Assembly (NCBI GenBank): GCA_033439265.1
Contig: JAVTVX010000026.1
Span: 4,837,001-4,901,000 of the forward strand
DNA from: Dillenia suffruticosa
Taxonomy: Eukaryota > Streptophyta > Magnoliopsida > Dilleniales > Dilleniaceae
Direction: 5' to 3'
DNA length: 64,000 nucleotides
Position 1 is the stretch's first letter. Every line of letters begins with the position of its first letter. Of this stretch, positions 36,450 through 51,790 are shown one piece after another. The position numbers were made by a program, and so were the translations under genes. The notes below the pieces were generated by a model. The model saw nothing but the letters and a program-made list of their open reading frames with translations. It made no database searches and had not been told where the DNA came from.

Positions 36450-38846
36450 GTGATTTTTTTTTTTTTAATTTTTCTTTAGTGACTTCATATATTATGATTT
36501 TGATAAAATAATATTTATTTAACATTATAGAAATATCAAGTTACAAAATTTTAAATTATTTTTTATTAGAAAACTTAAATGCATCATACTATAATAGTAT
36601 GCAAAAAAAAATTAATTTGATTAGAAAATTTTACGATTGTATTAAAAATATTAAAAATATTTATAATGCTTTCTTTGATGAAATTTTGTTTTTTGAGGGG
36701 CTAAATTTTTTAAAATTTCTGAACGGCAACTCACTGATATCGTATAATAAAAATTTTTAAAATATTGTTAACTGTAAAACTTTTTAATATATAAATTTTA
36801 GCATTAATATTTTAATATATTAAATATTAATACTTCATATTTTAAAATAAAATATTATATATTTTAAATATTTAATTCTCATAATATTAATATTTTTTAG
36901 CATTAATACTAATTTGTAATATTAAAAATTATTATTTAATAATTTATATATTAAATATTAAATATTTTTTATATATATTCAAATTGTTGATTACTTGTAA
37001 TACAAAATCAAAAATAAAAATTTGATAAAATATTAAATTGAATATTAAATTATTTTTGTAGTTATGCACTTGGCGGAACTATCTTGGTAGTTGTGCAGAA
37101 CCACCTTGCCGGTTCTGCACTTCGTAAACCATTCTTGTGGTTCTGCATTTCGCAGAACTATATTGATATTCTGCACTTCGCTGATAGTTCTGTCAATTTT
37201 AGTGCTTTTATTTTTTTAATCTATAAATATCTGTAAATATCTAAAAATTTTATAATTGAATTAAAAATATCTAAAATATTTGTAATACCTTCGTCGACGA
37301 TATTTTTATATATGCAAAATTTTTTTCGATATTTTAAGTATTTTTAATATAACCATAAAATTATTTTAAATATGAAAATTTTACATGTTAAAATATTTTC
37401 AAATATCTTTTAACTTAATATTTTTATAAATTGTAATTCTACCATACACATTTTTTTAATATTTAAATATTCATTTAACATTAAATATATTAAATTAAAA
37501 TGAAAAACATATCATTATAATATTAATATCTTTATAAAATTTTAAAAATATAAACATTAATTTGTAATTATAATATTCAATAATTTAGTTGAAAAAATGT
37601 AAAAAAATTTTTGTTGAAAAAAATACAATGTTTTTTTAATGCAAAAAATGATTGTATTCGGATTCGAACATGAGACGTACTTTGATTGTTCTGCACTATA
37701 TGCACAGAACAATGAAGTTCTGCTCGTGCAGAATGAACTTCTGCGTTGCAGAACTTAGTTCTGCATGACTGCAAAGCCGCAGAATTTTGTGGTTCTGTAG
37801 TGCACTATGCAAAACTTAATTCTGTAGTGCATTGTCTATTGTTTTTTTTTTTCATTCTCATTTGTTTAAATTCGATCTAAATATCCTAAATTAAAATAAA
37901 AAAATATCTGCATAATATTAATATATGTGTAAAATCTAAAATATAAAAAAAATGAATGTTCTGAGAGGATAAATTATAAAAAATATCTAAAATTTTTATA
38001 ATATCTTCGTCGATGAATAATTTTTTTTTAGAGGGATTAAATTATAATATTTTGAGTTCTGCATTGCGCAATATGTAGAACTTAGTTCTGCAATGCAGAA
38101 CTTTTTACCACTTTCAATTTTTTTTTTTTAATCCAACACAATCTAACATGTAAAGTAAATTAATAAATTAATAGTTAAGATATATGTTGATAATGTTTTT
38201 AACATGCCACTCTTATAATAATATTTTTTTATCTTTATAGATCACTTTGACCAGAAAAAATAAAAGTCGTGCGCTATGCCTATGGCACACATATTAATAT
38301 TTGATAACAGAAAAAAATATAAAAATACCAAACACTGTTCCATTTGATGAAATCTTTTTTTTTCATAAAAATAGTTTTATCATATTATAAAAGACAAAAT
38401 ATTATAAATATATTTTTATACAAAAGGAAAAAAAAAAAAGAAAAGCTCACTACATAGTACTATGGGATCATGCTAGTTATACGAATCACAGTTAATTTTG
38501 TATTTCGAACTATAGAATTATCAAAACGTATTATTTTAGTTTTGTGCGTATAATTTTTTTCTTAAATTTAATGAATTATAATTTCTAAAATGACATTTAT
38601 TAAATCTTTTTTTTTTGTAATTTTATAAACAACCGTCTCTCTATCCCATAAAGATTTTGATATCTTAGAGATGTAATTCTTCCAATAAATTTCTAATTAT
38701 TAATTGAATTTTTTTACTATTTTGTTATTATGTTCGGCAGTTTTGTGTACCAAATAAAGTCACAACTTTAAAAATTTGACGAAATTCTCTTTATTTTCAT
38801 TTAATATTTCCGTTCAATATGCAATTAATAATAACATTTTTATTAC

Positions 38847-39125
38847 TTATGACACATTTTTACTATATTTTCCTAAACTTTGTAATTGATGAAGGTTATG
38901 ACGCACAACAACGTGCTTGCAATTGAAGCCAAGTAAATGACACTTCACAAGTTGGATTCCTGGGCACATGCCATACAACAAAAATAGACTTTGATGGCTT
39001 TGCATGAGCTCCACACATCTTTGATAGTTCTGCACAAGATCCCTGCTAACAGCTATGAGTACGTCTGTATCATTTCCAGAAGCGATTTATGGCTCAGGGA
39101 CAGACCCTATCCTATTATCTCCTTG
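38847..39125 (-). pseudogene. Captured coding-like fragment, copy 3
   Basis: Counterpart of 17773-18051; 62-residue open part identical to the other copies. Confidence 0.45.
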
Positions 39126-40969
39126 TTAAATCAAAAAGCAATTACATGAAAGAGAAAATTAGAGACGGATCTTGAGAAAAAATTGGAGAAGAAGGCCAAC
39201 TACAGATTGAAAAGAAAAATAAAAAAAAATATTAGTTGCACAAATTAAATATTCTCAAGAGCTAAAAACATAAAGATTTGAGATTGAACACTATGAGATT
39301 GAATTTGGAACGCAAGCATTTAAGGATCATTCAGTGCTCAAGAACGCAAGCATGGGAAGTTCTGTACTTCGCAGAACTACATGGGTAGTTCTGCACTTCG
39401 CAGAACGACATGGTGGTTCTGCATTTCGCATAACTACGATGTTGGTTCTGCATCACGCAACAGAACCATATGATTCTAAGAACAATATTGTTCTGTTGTA
39501 GTTCTGCTAAGCAAAACCACATGCTTTTACTGATGAAATTGCATGCTTTCTTTGACAAGCATTAATTTTTTTTTTTAAATCCGAAATGTTGTCATAAAAA
39601 ACTTTCTTTCTTCTTCTAAATAAGACATGTTGGTGTAATCAATTTTAAATGATTTGTTTATAAATAACAAATGAAAATTTTAATTCAATAAAATTTTTTA
39701 ATCTTCCAAATTATTATTATTATTTTTAAAGCACATGAAAACATTTGTTTTTGTTTTGTTTAGATGCCCAACTGAAGGTGGACGATGGAAAGCATTGGTA
39801 GTTCCGCACTATGCAAAACCAATAAGTAGTTTTATACTATTTAAAATTTTTTTTAAGACATGTTGGTGTAATTAATTTTAAATGATTTGTTTATAAATAA
39901 CAAATGAAAATTTTAATTCAATAAAGTTTTTTAATCTTCCAAATTATTATTATTATTTTTAAAGTACATGAAAACATTTGTTTTTGTTTTGTTTAGATGC
40001 CCAAATGAAGGTCGACGATGGAAAACAATGGTAGTTCCGCACGATGCAGAATCAATAAGTAGTTCTATACTTTGCAGAATTATGATAGTTCTGCACCGCA
40101 AAACCACCAAACTTTTGTCAGCAAGACTCGTATTTGTTTTTGTTTTGTTTAGATGCCCAAATGAAGGTCGACGATGGAAAACAATGGTAGTTCCGCACAA
40201 TGCAGAATCAATAAGTAGTTCTATACTTTGCAGAATTATGATAGTTCAGCACCGCAAAACCACCAAACTTTTATCAGCAAGACTCGTATATAATAAATAA
40301 AAAAAAATAATGATAAAAAAAAATGACCTATATAATTTTTTTTTCGTATTTTTACTGTAATCAGAAAAATTTATAATAAAATTATCATTATACGAACAAC
40401 ACATGACCCAAAGAAATAAAATTTTTTAATATGAAAAAATTTCCACCTTTGTAATTAATATTTTTATAATTACATTTTTTACATTATTATAATAGTATGA
40501 AAAATTAATCATAGATCATTTATTTTTTTCAAATATCTAAAATATTTGTGATTGTATTAAAAATATCTAAAATATTTGTAATGCCTTCTTCGATGAAATT
40601 TTTTTTAAGGGGTTAAATTTTGTGAAGTTTCTGAATGGTAGCCCACCAAGGTCGACTGATAAGAATTTTTTAAATTTTACAAAACGTAAAACTTTTTAAT
40701 ATATAAATTTTAGCTTTAATATTTTAATATATTAAATATTAATACTTCAAATTTTAAAATAAAATATTACATATTTTAAATATTTTATTCTTACAAATTT
40801 AATACTTTTTTTAGTATTAATATTAATCAGTAATATTAAAAATTAGTATTTAATAATTTATATATTAAATATTATCTATTTTTTATATATATCCAAATTG
40901 TTTATTACTTGTAATATTATATTAAAATTAAAAAATTTATAAAATATTAAATTGAATATTAAATTATTT

Positions 40970-41265
40970 CGGTAGTTCTGCACTTGGCAGAACTATCTTG
41001 GTAAATGAGCAGAACTACATGGGTAGTTCTGCACTTCGCAGAACTATATTGTGGTTCTGCACTTCGCAGAACTACATGGTGGTTCTGCACTTCGCAGAAC
41101 TACATGGTGGTTCTGCACTTCGCAGAACTACATGGTGGTTCTGCATTTCGCATAATTACTATGTTGGTTCTGCATTTCGCATAACTACTATGTTGGTTCT
41201 GCAACACGCAACAGAACCATGTGATTCTAAGAACAATATTGTTCTGCTGTAGTTCTACTAAGCAA
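40970..41265. repeat. Palindrome minisatellite, monomer D, copy 3
   Basis: Counterpart of 19890-20190. All internal linkers after the first are ACATGGTGG; one arm reads GCATAATTAC. Confidence 0.9.
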
Positions 41266-44200
41266 AAGCACATGCTTTTACTGATGAAATTGCATGCTTT
41301 TTTTGACAAGCATTAATTTTTTTTTTTAAATCCGAAATGTTGTTAAAAAAAACTTTTTTTCTTCTTTTAAATAAAACATGTTGGTGTAATTAATTTTAAA
41401 TGATTTGTTTATCAATAACAAATAAAAATTTTATTTCAATAAAGTTTTTTAATCTTCCAAATTATTATTATTATTTTTAAAACACATGAAAACATTTGTT
41501 TTTGTTTTATTTAGATGCCCAAATGAAGGTCGACGATGGAAAACATTGGTAGTTCCGCACTATGCAGAACCGATAAATAGTTCTATACTATACAGAATTA
41601 CGATAGTTCTGCACCGCAAAACCACCAAACTTTTGTCAGCAAGACTCGTATATAATAAAAAAAAATAATGATAAAAAAAACAAAATGACCTATATAATTT
41701 TTTTTTTATATTTTTACTGTAATCAGAAAAATTTATATTAAAATTATCATTATACGAACAACACATGACCCAAAGAAATAAAATTTTTTATATTAAAAAA
41801 TTTCCACCTTTGTAATTAATATTTTTATAATTGTATTTTTTACATTATTATAATAGTATGAAAAATTTATCATAGATCATTTATATTTTTTCAAATATCT
41901 AAAATATTTGTGATTGTATTAAAAATATCTAAAATATTTGTAATGCCTTCTTCGATGAAATTTTTTTTAAGGGGTTAAATTTTGTGAAGTTTCTGAATGG
42001 TAGCCCACCGAAGTCGACTGATAAGAATTTTTTAAATTTTACAAAACGTAAAACTTTTTAATATATAAATTTTAGCTTTAATATTTTAATATATTAAATA
42101 TCAATACTTCAAGTTTTAAAATAAAATATTACATATTTTAAATATTTTATTCTTACAAATTTAATACTTTTTTTAGTATTAATATTAATCTGTAATAATA
42201 AAAATTAGTATTTAATAATTTATATATTAAATATTATCTATTTTTTATATATATCCAAATTGTTTATTACGTGTAATATTATATTAAAAATAAAAAATTT
42301 ATAAAATATTAAGTTGAATATTAAATTATTTCGGTAGTTCTGCACTTGGCAGAACAATCTTGGTAAATGAGCAGAACTACATGGGTAGTTCTGCACTTCG
42401 CAGAACTACATGGTTAGTTCTGCACTTCGCAGAACGACATGGTGGTTCTGCATTTCGCATAACCACGATGTTGGTTCTGCACCACGCAACAGAACCATGT
42501 GATTCTAAGAACAATATTGTTCTGCTGTAGTTCTGCTAAGCAAAACCACATGCTTTTACTGATGAAATTGCATGCTTTCTTTGACAAGCATTAATTTTTT
42601 TTTTAAATCCGAAATGTGGTCAAAAAAAAACTTTTTTTCTTCTTCTAAATAAGACATGTTGGTGTAATCAATTTTGAATGATTTGTTTATAAATAACAAA
42701 TGAAAATTTTAATTCAATAAAGTTTTTTAATCTTCCAAATTATTATTATTATTTTTAAAGCACATGAAAACATTTGTTTTTGTTTTGTTTAGATGCCCAA
42801 CTGAAGGTCGACGATGGAAAGCATTGGTAGTTCTGCACTATGCAGAACCAATAGGTAGTTTTATACTATGCAGAATTACGATAGTTCTGCACCGCAAAAC
42901 CACCAAACTTTTGTCAGCAAAACTCGTATATAATAAAAAAAAATAATGATAAAAAAAAAAGACCTATATAATTCTTTTTCGTATTTTTACTGTAATCAGA
43001 AAAATTAATAATAAAATTATCATTATACGAACAACACATGGCCCAAAGAAATAAAATTTTTTCATATTAAAAAATTTCCACATTTGTAATTAATATTTTT
43101 ATAATTATATTTTTTACATTATTATGATAGTATGAAAAATTCATTATAGATCATTTATTTTTTTTCAAATATCTAAAATATTTGTGATTGTATTAAAAAT
43201 ATCTAAAATATTGGTAATGCCTTCTTCGATGAAATTTTTTTTAAGGGGTTAAATTTTGTGAAGTTTCTGAATGGTAGCCCACCGAGGTCGACTGATATGA
43301 ATTTTTTAAATTTTACAAATCGTAAAACTTTTTAATATATAAATTTTAGCTTTAATATTTTAATATATTAGATATTAATACTTCAAGTTTCAAAATAAAA
43401 TATTACATATTTTAAATATTTTATTCTTACAAATTTAATACTTTTTTAGTATTAATATTAATCTGTAATATTAAAAATTAGTATTTAATAATGTATATAT
43501 TAAATATTATCTATTTTTTATATATATCCAAATTGTTTATTACTTGTAATATTATATTAAAATTTAAAAATTTATAAAATATTAAGTTGAATATTAAATT
43601 ATTTCGGTAGTTCTGCACTTGGCAGAACTATCTTGGTAAATGAGCAGAACTACATGGGTAGTTCTGCACTTCGCAGAACTATATTGTGGTTCTGCACTTT
43701 GCAGAACTACATGGTGGTTCTGCATTTCGCATAACTAATATGTTGGTTCTGCATTTCGCATAACTACTATGTTGGTTCTGCACCACGCAACAGAACCATG
43801 TGATTCTAAGAACAATATTGTTATGCTGTAGTTCTATTAAGCAAAACCACATGCTTTTGCTGATGAAATTGCATGCTTTCTTTGACAAGCATTAAATTTT
43901 TTTTTTAATCCGAAATGTTGTCAAAAAAAACTTTTTTTCTTCTTTTAAATAAGACATGTTGATGTAATTAATTTTAAATGATTTGTTTATAAATAACAAA
44001 TGAAAATTTTAATTCAATAAAGTTTTTTAATCTTCCAAATTATTATTATTATTTTTAAAGTATATGAAAACATTTGTTTTTGTTTTGTTTAGATGCCCAA
44101 ATGAAGGTCGACGATGGAAAACATTGGTAGTTCCGCACTATGCAGAATCAATATGTAGTTCTATACTTTGCAGAATTACGATAGTTCTGCACCGTAAAAC

Positions 44201-45693
44201 CACCAAACTTTTGTCAGCAAGACTCGTATATAAAGAAATAAAATTTTTTAATATGAAAAAATTTCCACCTTTGTAATTAATATTTTTATAATTATATTTT
44301 TTACATTATTATAATAGTATGAAAAATTTATCATAGATCATTTATTTTTTTTCAAATATCTAAAATATTTGTGATTGTATTAAAAATATCTATAATATTT
44401 GTAATGCCTTCTTCGATGAAATTTTTTTTAAGGGGTTAAATTTTGTGAAGTTTCTGAATGGTAGCCCACCAAGGTCGACTGATAAGAATTTTTTAAATTT
44501 TACAAAACGTAAAACTTTTTAATATATAAATTTTAGCTTTAATATTTTAATATATTAAATATTAATACTTCAAATTTTAAAATAAAATATTACATATTGT
44601 AAATATTTAATTCTTATAATATTAATATTTTTTAGTATTAATACTAATTTGTAATATTAAAAATTAGTATTTAATAATTTATATATTAAATATAAAATAT
44701 TTTTTGTATATATTCAAATTGTTGATTATTTATAATATTAAATCAAAATTAAAAATTATATAAAATATTAAATTGAATATTAAATCACCATGGTAGTTCT
44801 GATTAAATAATAATCTGATTAAAAAATTTTATGATTGTATTTAAAATATCTAAAATATTTGCAATGCCTTCATCGACGAAATTTTTTTTTATGAGGGACT
44901 AAATTTTATAAAGTTTCTGAATGACAACCCACTAAGATCAAATAATATGAATTTTTTACATTTTGGTAATTGTAAAACCTTTTAATATATAAATTTTAGC
45001 ATTAATATTTTAATATATTAAATATTAAAACATCAAGTTTTAAAATAAAATATTACATATTTTAAATATTTGATTCATACAACATTAATATTGTTTTAGT
45101 ATTAATACTATTTTATAATATTAAAAATTAGTATTAAATAATTTATATATTAGATATTAAATATTTTTTTATATATATTCAAATTGTTGATTACTTATAA
45201 TACTAAATCAAAATTAAAAATATTATAAAATATTAAATTGAATATTACATTATCTTGGTAGTTTTTCACTTGGCAGAACTATCTTGGTACTTGTGCAGAA
45301 CCATCAGGTGGTTCTGTACTTTGAAGAAATACATGGGTTGTTCTGCACTTCACAGAACCACCGTGGTGAGATAGTTCTGTCAATTTTAGTATCTATATTT
45401 TTTCAGTCTTAAAATATCTCTAAAATAATTTTTTTTGTATTTTTAAAATTTTAATTTTTCTAATATCATGAGATCAAATGAAAATATTTTTATACATGCA
45501 CTAAAAATTTTGCATAATATTAAAATAAAAATACCGATCGTCACGATACTTGAAATTTTTTGAAAATTAAAAAAAAATCAAAATTAATATATTTAAATTA
45601 TTATTTTGAAATTGAATTTGTACTTTTTCATAGTAGTGTGGTTTAGTTAAAAAAAAAAAAAAGAAAATCTATTTTCTTTTTTATACAATCCAG

Positions 45694-45777
45694 ATGGGAA
45701 GAACAACAATGAGTGTGAATGTTTCATCAACCAAAGAATACAGCTTCATCAACGTAAATGTGACTTCATACTTGATG
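45694..45777 (+). pseudogene. Exon-like 84-base segment A, copy 4
   Basis: Counterpart of 14098-14181 in the fourth unit; unchanged by eye, followed by GTAGGT. Confidence 0.4.
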
Positions 45778-46885
45778 GTAGGTTTTTTTTTTGTTTTTTT
45801 TTTAGTGATTTCATACATTGTGATTTTGATAGAATAATATTTATTTAGGATTATAGAAATATCAAGTAAAAAAATTTGAAAATATTTTTGATAAAAAAAA
45901 TTAAAAGCTTCATATTATAATAATATGCAAATTAAATATTAATTTGATTAAAAAATTTTATGATTGTAGTAAAAATATCTAAAATATTTGTAATGTGTTC
46001 GTTCACAAATTTTTTTTTAGGGGCTAAATTTTGTAAAACTTTTGAATGACAACTCTCTGAGATCATATAATAAGAATATTTAAAATTTTGCTAATCATAA
46101 AACCTTTTAATATATAAATTTTAGCATAAATATTTTATTATATTAAATATTAATATATCAAGTTTTAAAATAAAATATTACATATTTTTAAATATTTAAT
46201 TCATACAACATTAATATTTTTTTTTGTATGGATACTAATTTGTAATATTAAAAATTAGTATTCATTAATTTATATATTAAATATTAAATATTTTTTATAT
46301 ACATTCAAATTGTTGATTACTTGAAATATTAATTCAAAATTAAAAATTTTATAAAATATTAAATTGAATATTAAATTACCTTGGTAGTTCTGCACTTTGT
46401 AGAATTACCTTGGTAGTTGTGCAGAACCGCTTTGGTGGTTTTGCACTTCGCAAAGCTATATGGGTTGTTCTGCACTTCGCAGAACCACTCTATCGGTTCT
46501 GCACTTGGTAGAATTTCCTTAATAGTTCTGTATTTCGCATAACTATTTTGGTAGTTCTATATTTCGCTGGTGGTTCTGTTAATTATTGTTACTATATTTT
46601 TTTAATCTGAAAATATCTGTAAAATAGTTTTTTCTTATTATTTTTAAAATTATAAATTTTTTAATATCATAAGATTAAATCGAAATATTTTTATATATGC
46701 ACTAAAAATTTTGCATAACATTAAAATAAAAAAAACCGATCATCACCATACTTGAAATTTTTTGGAAATTTAAAAAAATTCATGATTAATATATTTATAT
46801 TACCATTTTGAATCTGAATTTGTACTTTTTTCGTAATAATATGGTTTAGTTAAAAAAAATCTATTTTCTATTTCAGGCAATCTAG

Positions 46886-46969
46886 ATGGGAAAAAGAACA
46901 ATGGGTGTGAATGTTTTGTTGACCAAAGTATACAGCTCCATTGACGCAAGGGTGACTTCATACTTAATG
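46886..46969 (+). pseudogene. Exon-like 84-base segment B, copy 4
   Basis: Counterpart of 15292-15375 in the fourth unit, unchanged by eye. Confidence 0.4.
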
Positions 46970-49368
46970 GTGATTTTTTTTTTTTTTAATTTTTCTTTAG
47001 TGACTTCATATATTATGATTTTGATAAAATAATATTTATTTAACATTATAGAAATATCAAGTTACAAAATTTTAAATTATTTTTTATTAGAAAACTTAAA
47101 TGCATCATACTATAATAGTATGCAAAAAAAAATTAATTTGATTAGAAAATTTTACGATTGTATTAAAAATATTAAAAATATTTATAATGCTTTCTTTGAT
47201 GAAATTTTGTTTTTTGAGGGGCTAAATTTTTTAAAATTTCTGAACGGCAACTCACTGATATCGTATAATAAAAATTTTTAAAATATTGTTAACTGTAAAA
47301 CTTTTTAATATATAAATTTTAGCATTAATATTTTAATATATTAAATATTAATACTTCATATTTTAAAATAAAATATTATATATTTTAAATATTTAATTCT
47401 CATAATATTAATATTTTTTAGCATTAATACTAATTTGTAATATTAAAAATTATTATTTAATAATTTATATATTAAATATTAAATATTTTTTATATATATT
47501 CAAATTGTTGATTACTTGTAATACAAAATCAAAAATAAAAATTTGATAAAATATTAAATTGAATATTAAATTATTTTTGTAGTTATGCACTTGGCGGAAC
47601 TATCTTGGTAGTTGTGCAGAACCACCTTGCCGGTTCTGCACTTCGTAAACCATTCTTGTGGTTCTGCATTTCGCAGAACTATATTGATATTCTGCACTTC
47701 GCTGATAGTTCTGTCAATTTTAGTGCTTTTATTTTTTTAATCTATAAATATCTGTAAATATCTAAAAATTTTATAATTGAATTAAAAATATCTAAAATAT
47801 TTGTAATACCTTCGTCGACGATATTTTTATATATGCAAAATTTTTTTCGATATTTTAAGTATTTTTAATATAACCATAAAATTATTTTAAATATGAAAAT
47901 TTTACATGTTAAAATATTTTCAAATATCTTTTAACTTAATATTTTTATAAATTGTAATTCTACCATACACATTTTTTTAATATTTAAATATTCATTTAAC
48001 ATTAAATATATTAAATTAAAATGAAAAACATATCATTATAATATTAATATCTTTATAAAATTTTAAAAATATAAACATTAATTTGTAATTATAATATTCA
48101 ATAATTTAGTTGAAAAAATGTAAAAAAATTTTTGTTGAAAAAAATACAATGTTTTTTTAATGCAAAAAATGATTGTATTCGGATTCGAACATGAGACGTA
48201 CTTTGATTGTTCTGCACTATATGCACAGAACAATGAAGTTCTGCTCGTGCAGAATGAACTTCTGCGTTGCAGAACTTAGTTCTGCATGACTGCAAAGCCG
48301 CAGAATTTTGTGGTTCTGTAGTGCACTATGCAAAACTTAATTCTGTAGTGCATTGTCTATTGTTTTTTTTTTTCATTCTCATTTGTTTAAATTCGATCTA
48401 AATATCCTAAATTAAAATAAAAAAATATCTGCATAATATTAATATATGTGTAAAATCTAAAATATAAAAAAAATGAATGTTCTGAGAGGATAAATTATAA
48501 AAAATATCTAAAATTTTTATAATATCTTCGTCGATGAATAATTTTTTTTTAGAGGGATTAAATTATAATATTTTGAGTTCTGCATTGCGCAATATGTAGA
48601 ACTTAGTTCTGCAATGCAGAACTTTTTACCACTTTCAATTTTTTTTTTTTTAATCCAACACAATCTAACATGTAAAGTAAATTAATAAATTAATAGTTAA
48701 GATATATGTTGATAATGTTTTTAACATGCCACTCTTATAATAATATTTTTTTATCTTTATAGATCACTTTGACCAGAAAAAATAAAAGTCGTGCGCTATG
48801 CCTATGGCACACATATTAATATTTGATAACAGAAAAAAATATAAAAATACCAAACACTGTTCCATTTGATGAAATCTTTTTTTTTCATAAAAATAGTTTT
48901 ATCATATTATAAAAGACAAAATATTATAAATATATTTTTATACAAAAGGAAAAAAAAAAAAGAAAAGCTCACTACATAGTACTATGGGATCATGCTAGTT
49001 ATACGAATCACAGTTAATTTTGTATTTCGAACTATAGAATTATCAAAACGTATTATTTTAGTTTTGTGCGTATAATTTTTTTCTTAAATTTAATGAATTA
49101 TAATTTCTAAAATGACATTTATTAAATCTTTTTTTTTTGTAATTTTATAAACAACCGTCTCTCTATCCCATAAAGATTTTGATATCTTAGAGATGTAATT
49201 CTTCCAATAAATTTCTAATTATTAATTGAATTTTTTTACTATTTTGTTATTATGTTCGGCAGTTTTGTGTACCAAATAAAGTCACAACTTTAAAAATTTG
49301 ACGAAATTCTCTTTATTTTCATTTAATATTTCCGTTCAATATGCAATTAATAATAACATTTTTATTAC

Positions 49369-49647
49369 TTATGACACATTTTTACTATATTTTCCTAAAC
49401 TTTGTAATTGATGAAGGTTATGACGCACAACAACGTGCTTGCAATTGAAGCCAAGTAAATGACACTTCACAAGTTGGATTCCTGGGCACATGCCATACAA
49501 CAAAAATAGACTTTGATGGCTTTGCATGAGCTCCACACATCTTTGATAGTTCTGCACAAGATCCCTGCTAACAGCTATGAGTACGTCTGTATCATTTCCA
49601 GAAGCGATTTATGGCTCAGGGACAGACCCTATCCTATTATCTCCTTG
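49369..49647 (-). pseudogene. Captured coding-like fragment, copy 4
   Basis: Counterpart of 17773-18051; 62-residue open part identical to the other copies. Confidence 0.45.
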
Positions 49648-51489
49648 TTAAATCAAAAAGCAATTACATGAAAGAGAAAATTAGAGACGGATCTTGAGAC
49701 AAAATTGGAGAAGAAGGCCAACTACAGATTGAAAAGAAAAATAAAAAAAAATATTAGTTGCACAAATTAAATATTCTCAAGAGCTAAAAACATAAAGATT
49801 TGAGATTGAACACTATGAGATTGAATTTGGAACGCAAGCATTTAAGGATCATTCAGTGCTCAAGAACGCAAGCATGGGAAGTTCTATACTTCGCAGAACT
49901 ACATGGGTAGTTCTGCACTTCGCAGAACGACATGGTGGTTCTGCATTTCGCATAACTACGATGTTGGTTCTGCATCACGCAACAGAACCATATGATTCTA
50001 AGAACAATATTGTTCTGTTGTAGTTCTGCTAAGCAAAACCACATGCTTTTACTGATGAAATTGCATGCTTTCTTTGACAAGCATTAATTTTTTTTTTTAA
50101 ATCCGAAATGTTGTCATAAAAAACTTTCTTTCTTCTTCTAAATAAGACATGTTGGTGTAATCAATTTTAAATGATTTGTTTATAAATAACAAATGAAAAT
50201 TTTAATTCAATAAAATTTTTTAATCTTCCAAATTATTATTATTATTTTTAAAGCACATGAAAACATTTGTTTTTGTTTTGTTTAGATGCCCAACTGAAGG
50301 TGGACGATGGAAAGCATTGGTAGTTCCGCACTATGCAAAACCAATAAGTAGTTTTATACTATTTAAAATTTTTTTTAAGACATGTTGGTGTAATTAATTT
50401 TAAATGATTTGTTTATAAATAACAAATGAAAATTTTAATTCAATAAAGTTTTTTAATCTTCCAAATTATTATTATTATTTTTAAAGTACATGAAAACATT
50501 TGTTTTTGTTTTGTTTAGATGCCCAAATGAAGGTCGATGATGGAAAACAATGGTAGTTCCGCACGATGCAGAATCAATAAGTAGTTCTATACTTTGCAGA
50601 ATTACGATAGTTCTGCACCGCAAAACCACCAAACTTTTGTCAGCAAGACTCGTATTTGTTTTTGTTTTGTTTAGATGCCCAAATGAAGGTCGACGATGGA
50701 AAACAATGGTAGTTCCGCACAATGCAGAATCAATAAGTAGTTCTATACTTTGCAGAATTATGATAGTTCAGCACCGCAAAACCACCAAACTTTTATCAGC
50801 AAGACTCGTATATAATAAATAAAAAAAAATAATGATAAAAAAAAATGACCTATATAATTTTTTTTTCGTATTTTTACTGTAATCAGAAAAATTTATAATA
50901 AAATTATCATTATACGAACAACACATGACCCAAAGAAATAAAATTTTTTAATATGAAAAAATTTCCACCTTTGTAATTAATATTTTTATAATTACATTTT
51001 TTACATTATTATAATAGTATGAAAAATTAATCATAGATCATTTATTTTTTTCAAATATCTAAAATATTTGTGATTGTATTAAAAATATCTAAAATATTTG
51101 TAATGCCTTCTTCGATGAAATTTTTTTTAAGGGGTTAAATTTTGTGAAGTTTCTGAATGGTAGCCCACCAAGGTCGACTGATAAGAATTTTTTAAATTTT
51201 ACAAAACGTAAAACTTTTTAATATATAAATTTTAGCTTTAATATTTTAATATATTAAATATTAATACTTCAAATTTTAAAATAAAATATTACATATTTTA
51301 AATATTTTATTCTTACAAATTTAATACTTTTTTTAGTATTAATATTAATCAGTAATATTAAAAATTAGTATTTAATAATTTATATATTAAATATTATCTA
51401 TTTTTTATATATATCCAAATTGTTTATTACTTGTAATATTATATTAAAATTAAAAAATTTATAAAATATTAAATTGAATATTAAATTAT

Positions 51490-51790
51490 TTCGGTAGTTA
51501 TGCACTTGGCAGAACTATCTTGGTAAATGAGCAGAACTACATGGGTAGTTCTGCACTTCGCAGAACTATATTGTGGTTCTGCACTTCGCAGAACTACATG
51601 GTGGTTCTGCACTTCGCAGAACTACATGGTGGTTCTGCACTTCGCAGAACTACATGGTGGTTCTGCATTTCGCATAACTACTATGTTGGTTCTGCATTTC
51701 GCATAACTACTATGTTGGTTCTGCAACACGCAACAGAACCATGTGATTCTAAGAACAATATTGTTCTGCTGTAGTTCTGCTAAGCAAAAG
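51490..51790. repeat. Palindrome minisatellite, monomer D, copy 4
   Basis: Counterpart of 19890-20190. The first arm reads AGTTATGCAC instead of AGTTCTGCAC. Confidence 0.9.

Larger units (their letters stand above)
34076..44596. repeat. 10.5-kb tandem unit, copy 3
   Basis: 10,521 bases. Left-half variants agree with copy 4 (GAGATCATAT at 35544; CTTCGTAAACC at 37125; TTTGATGAAATC near 38347). Like copy 2 it lacks the 29-base palindrome. Confidence 0.95.
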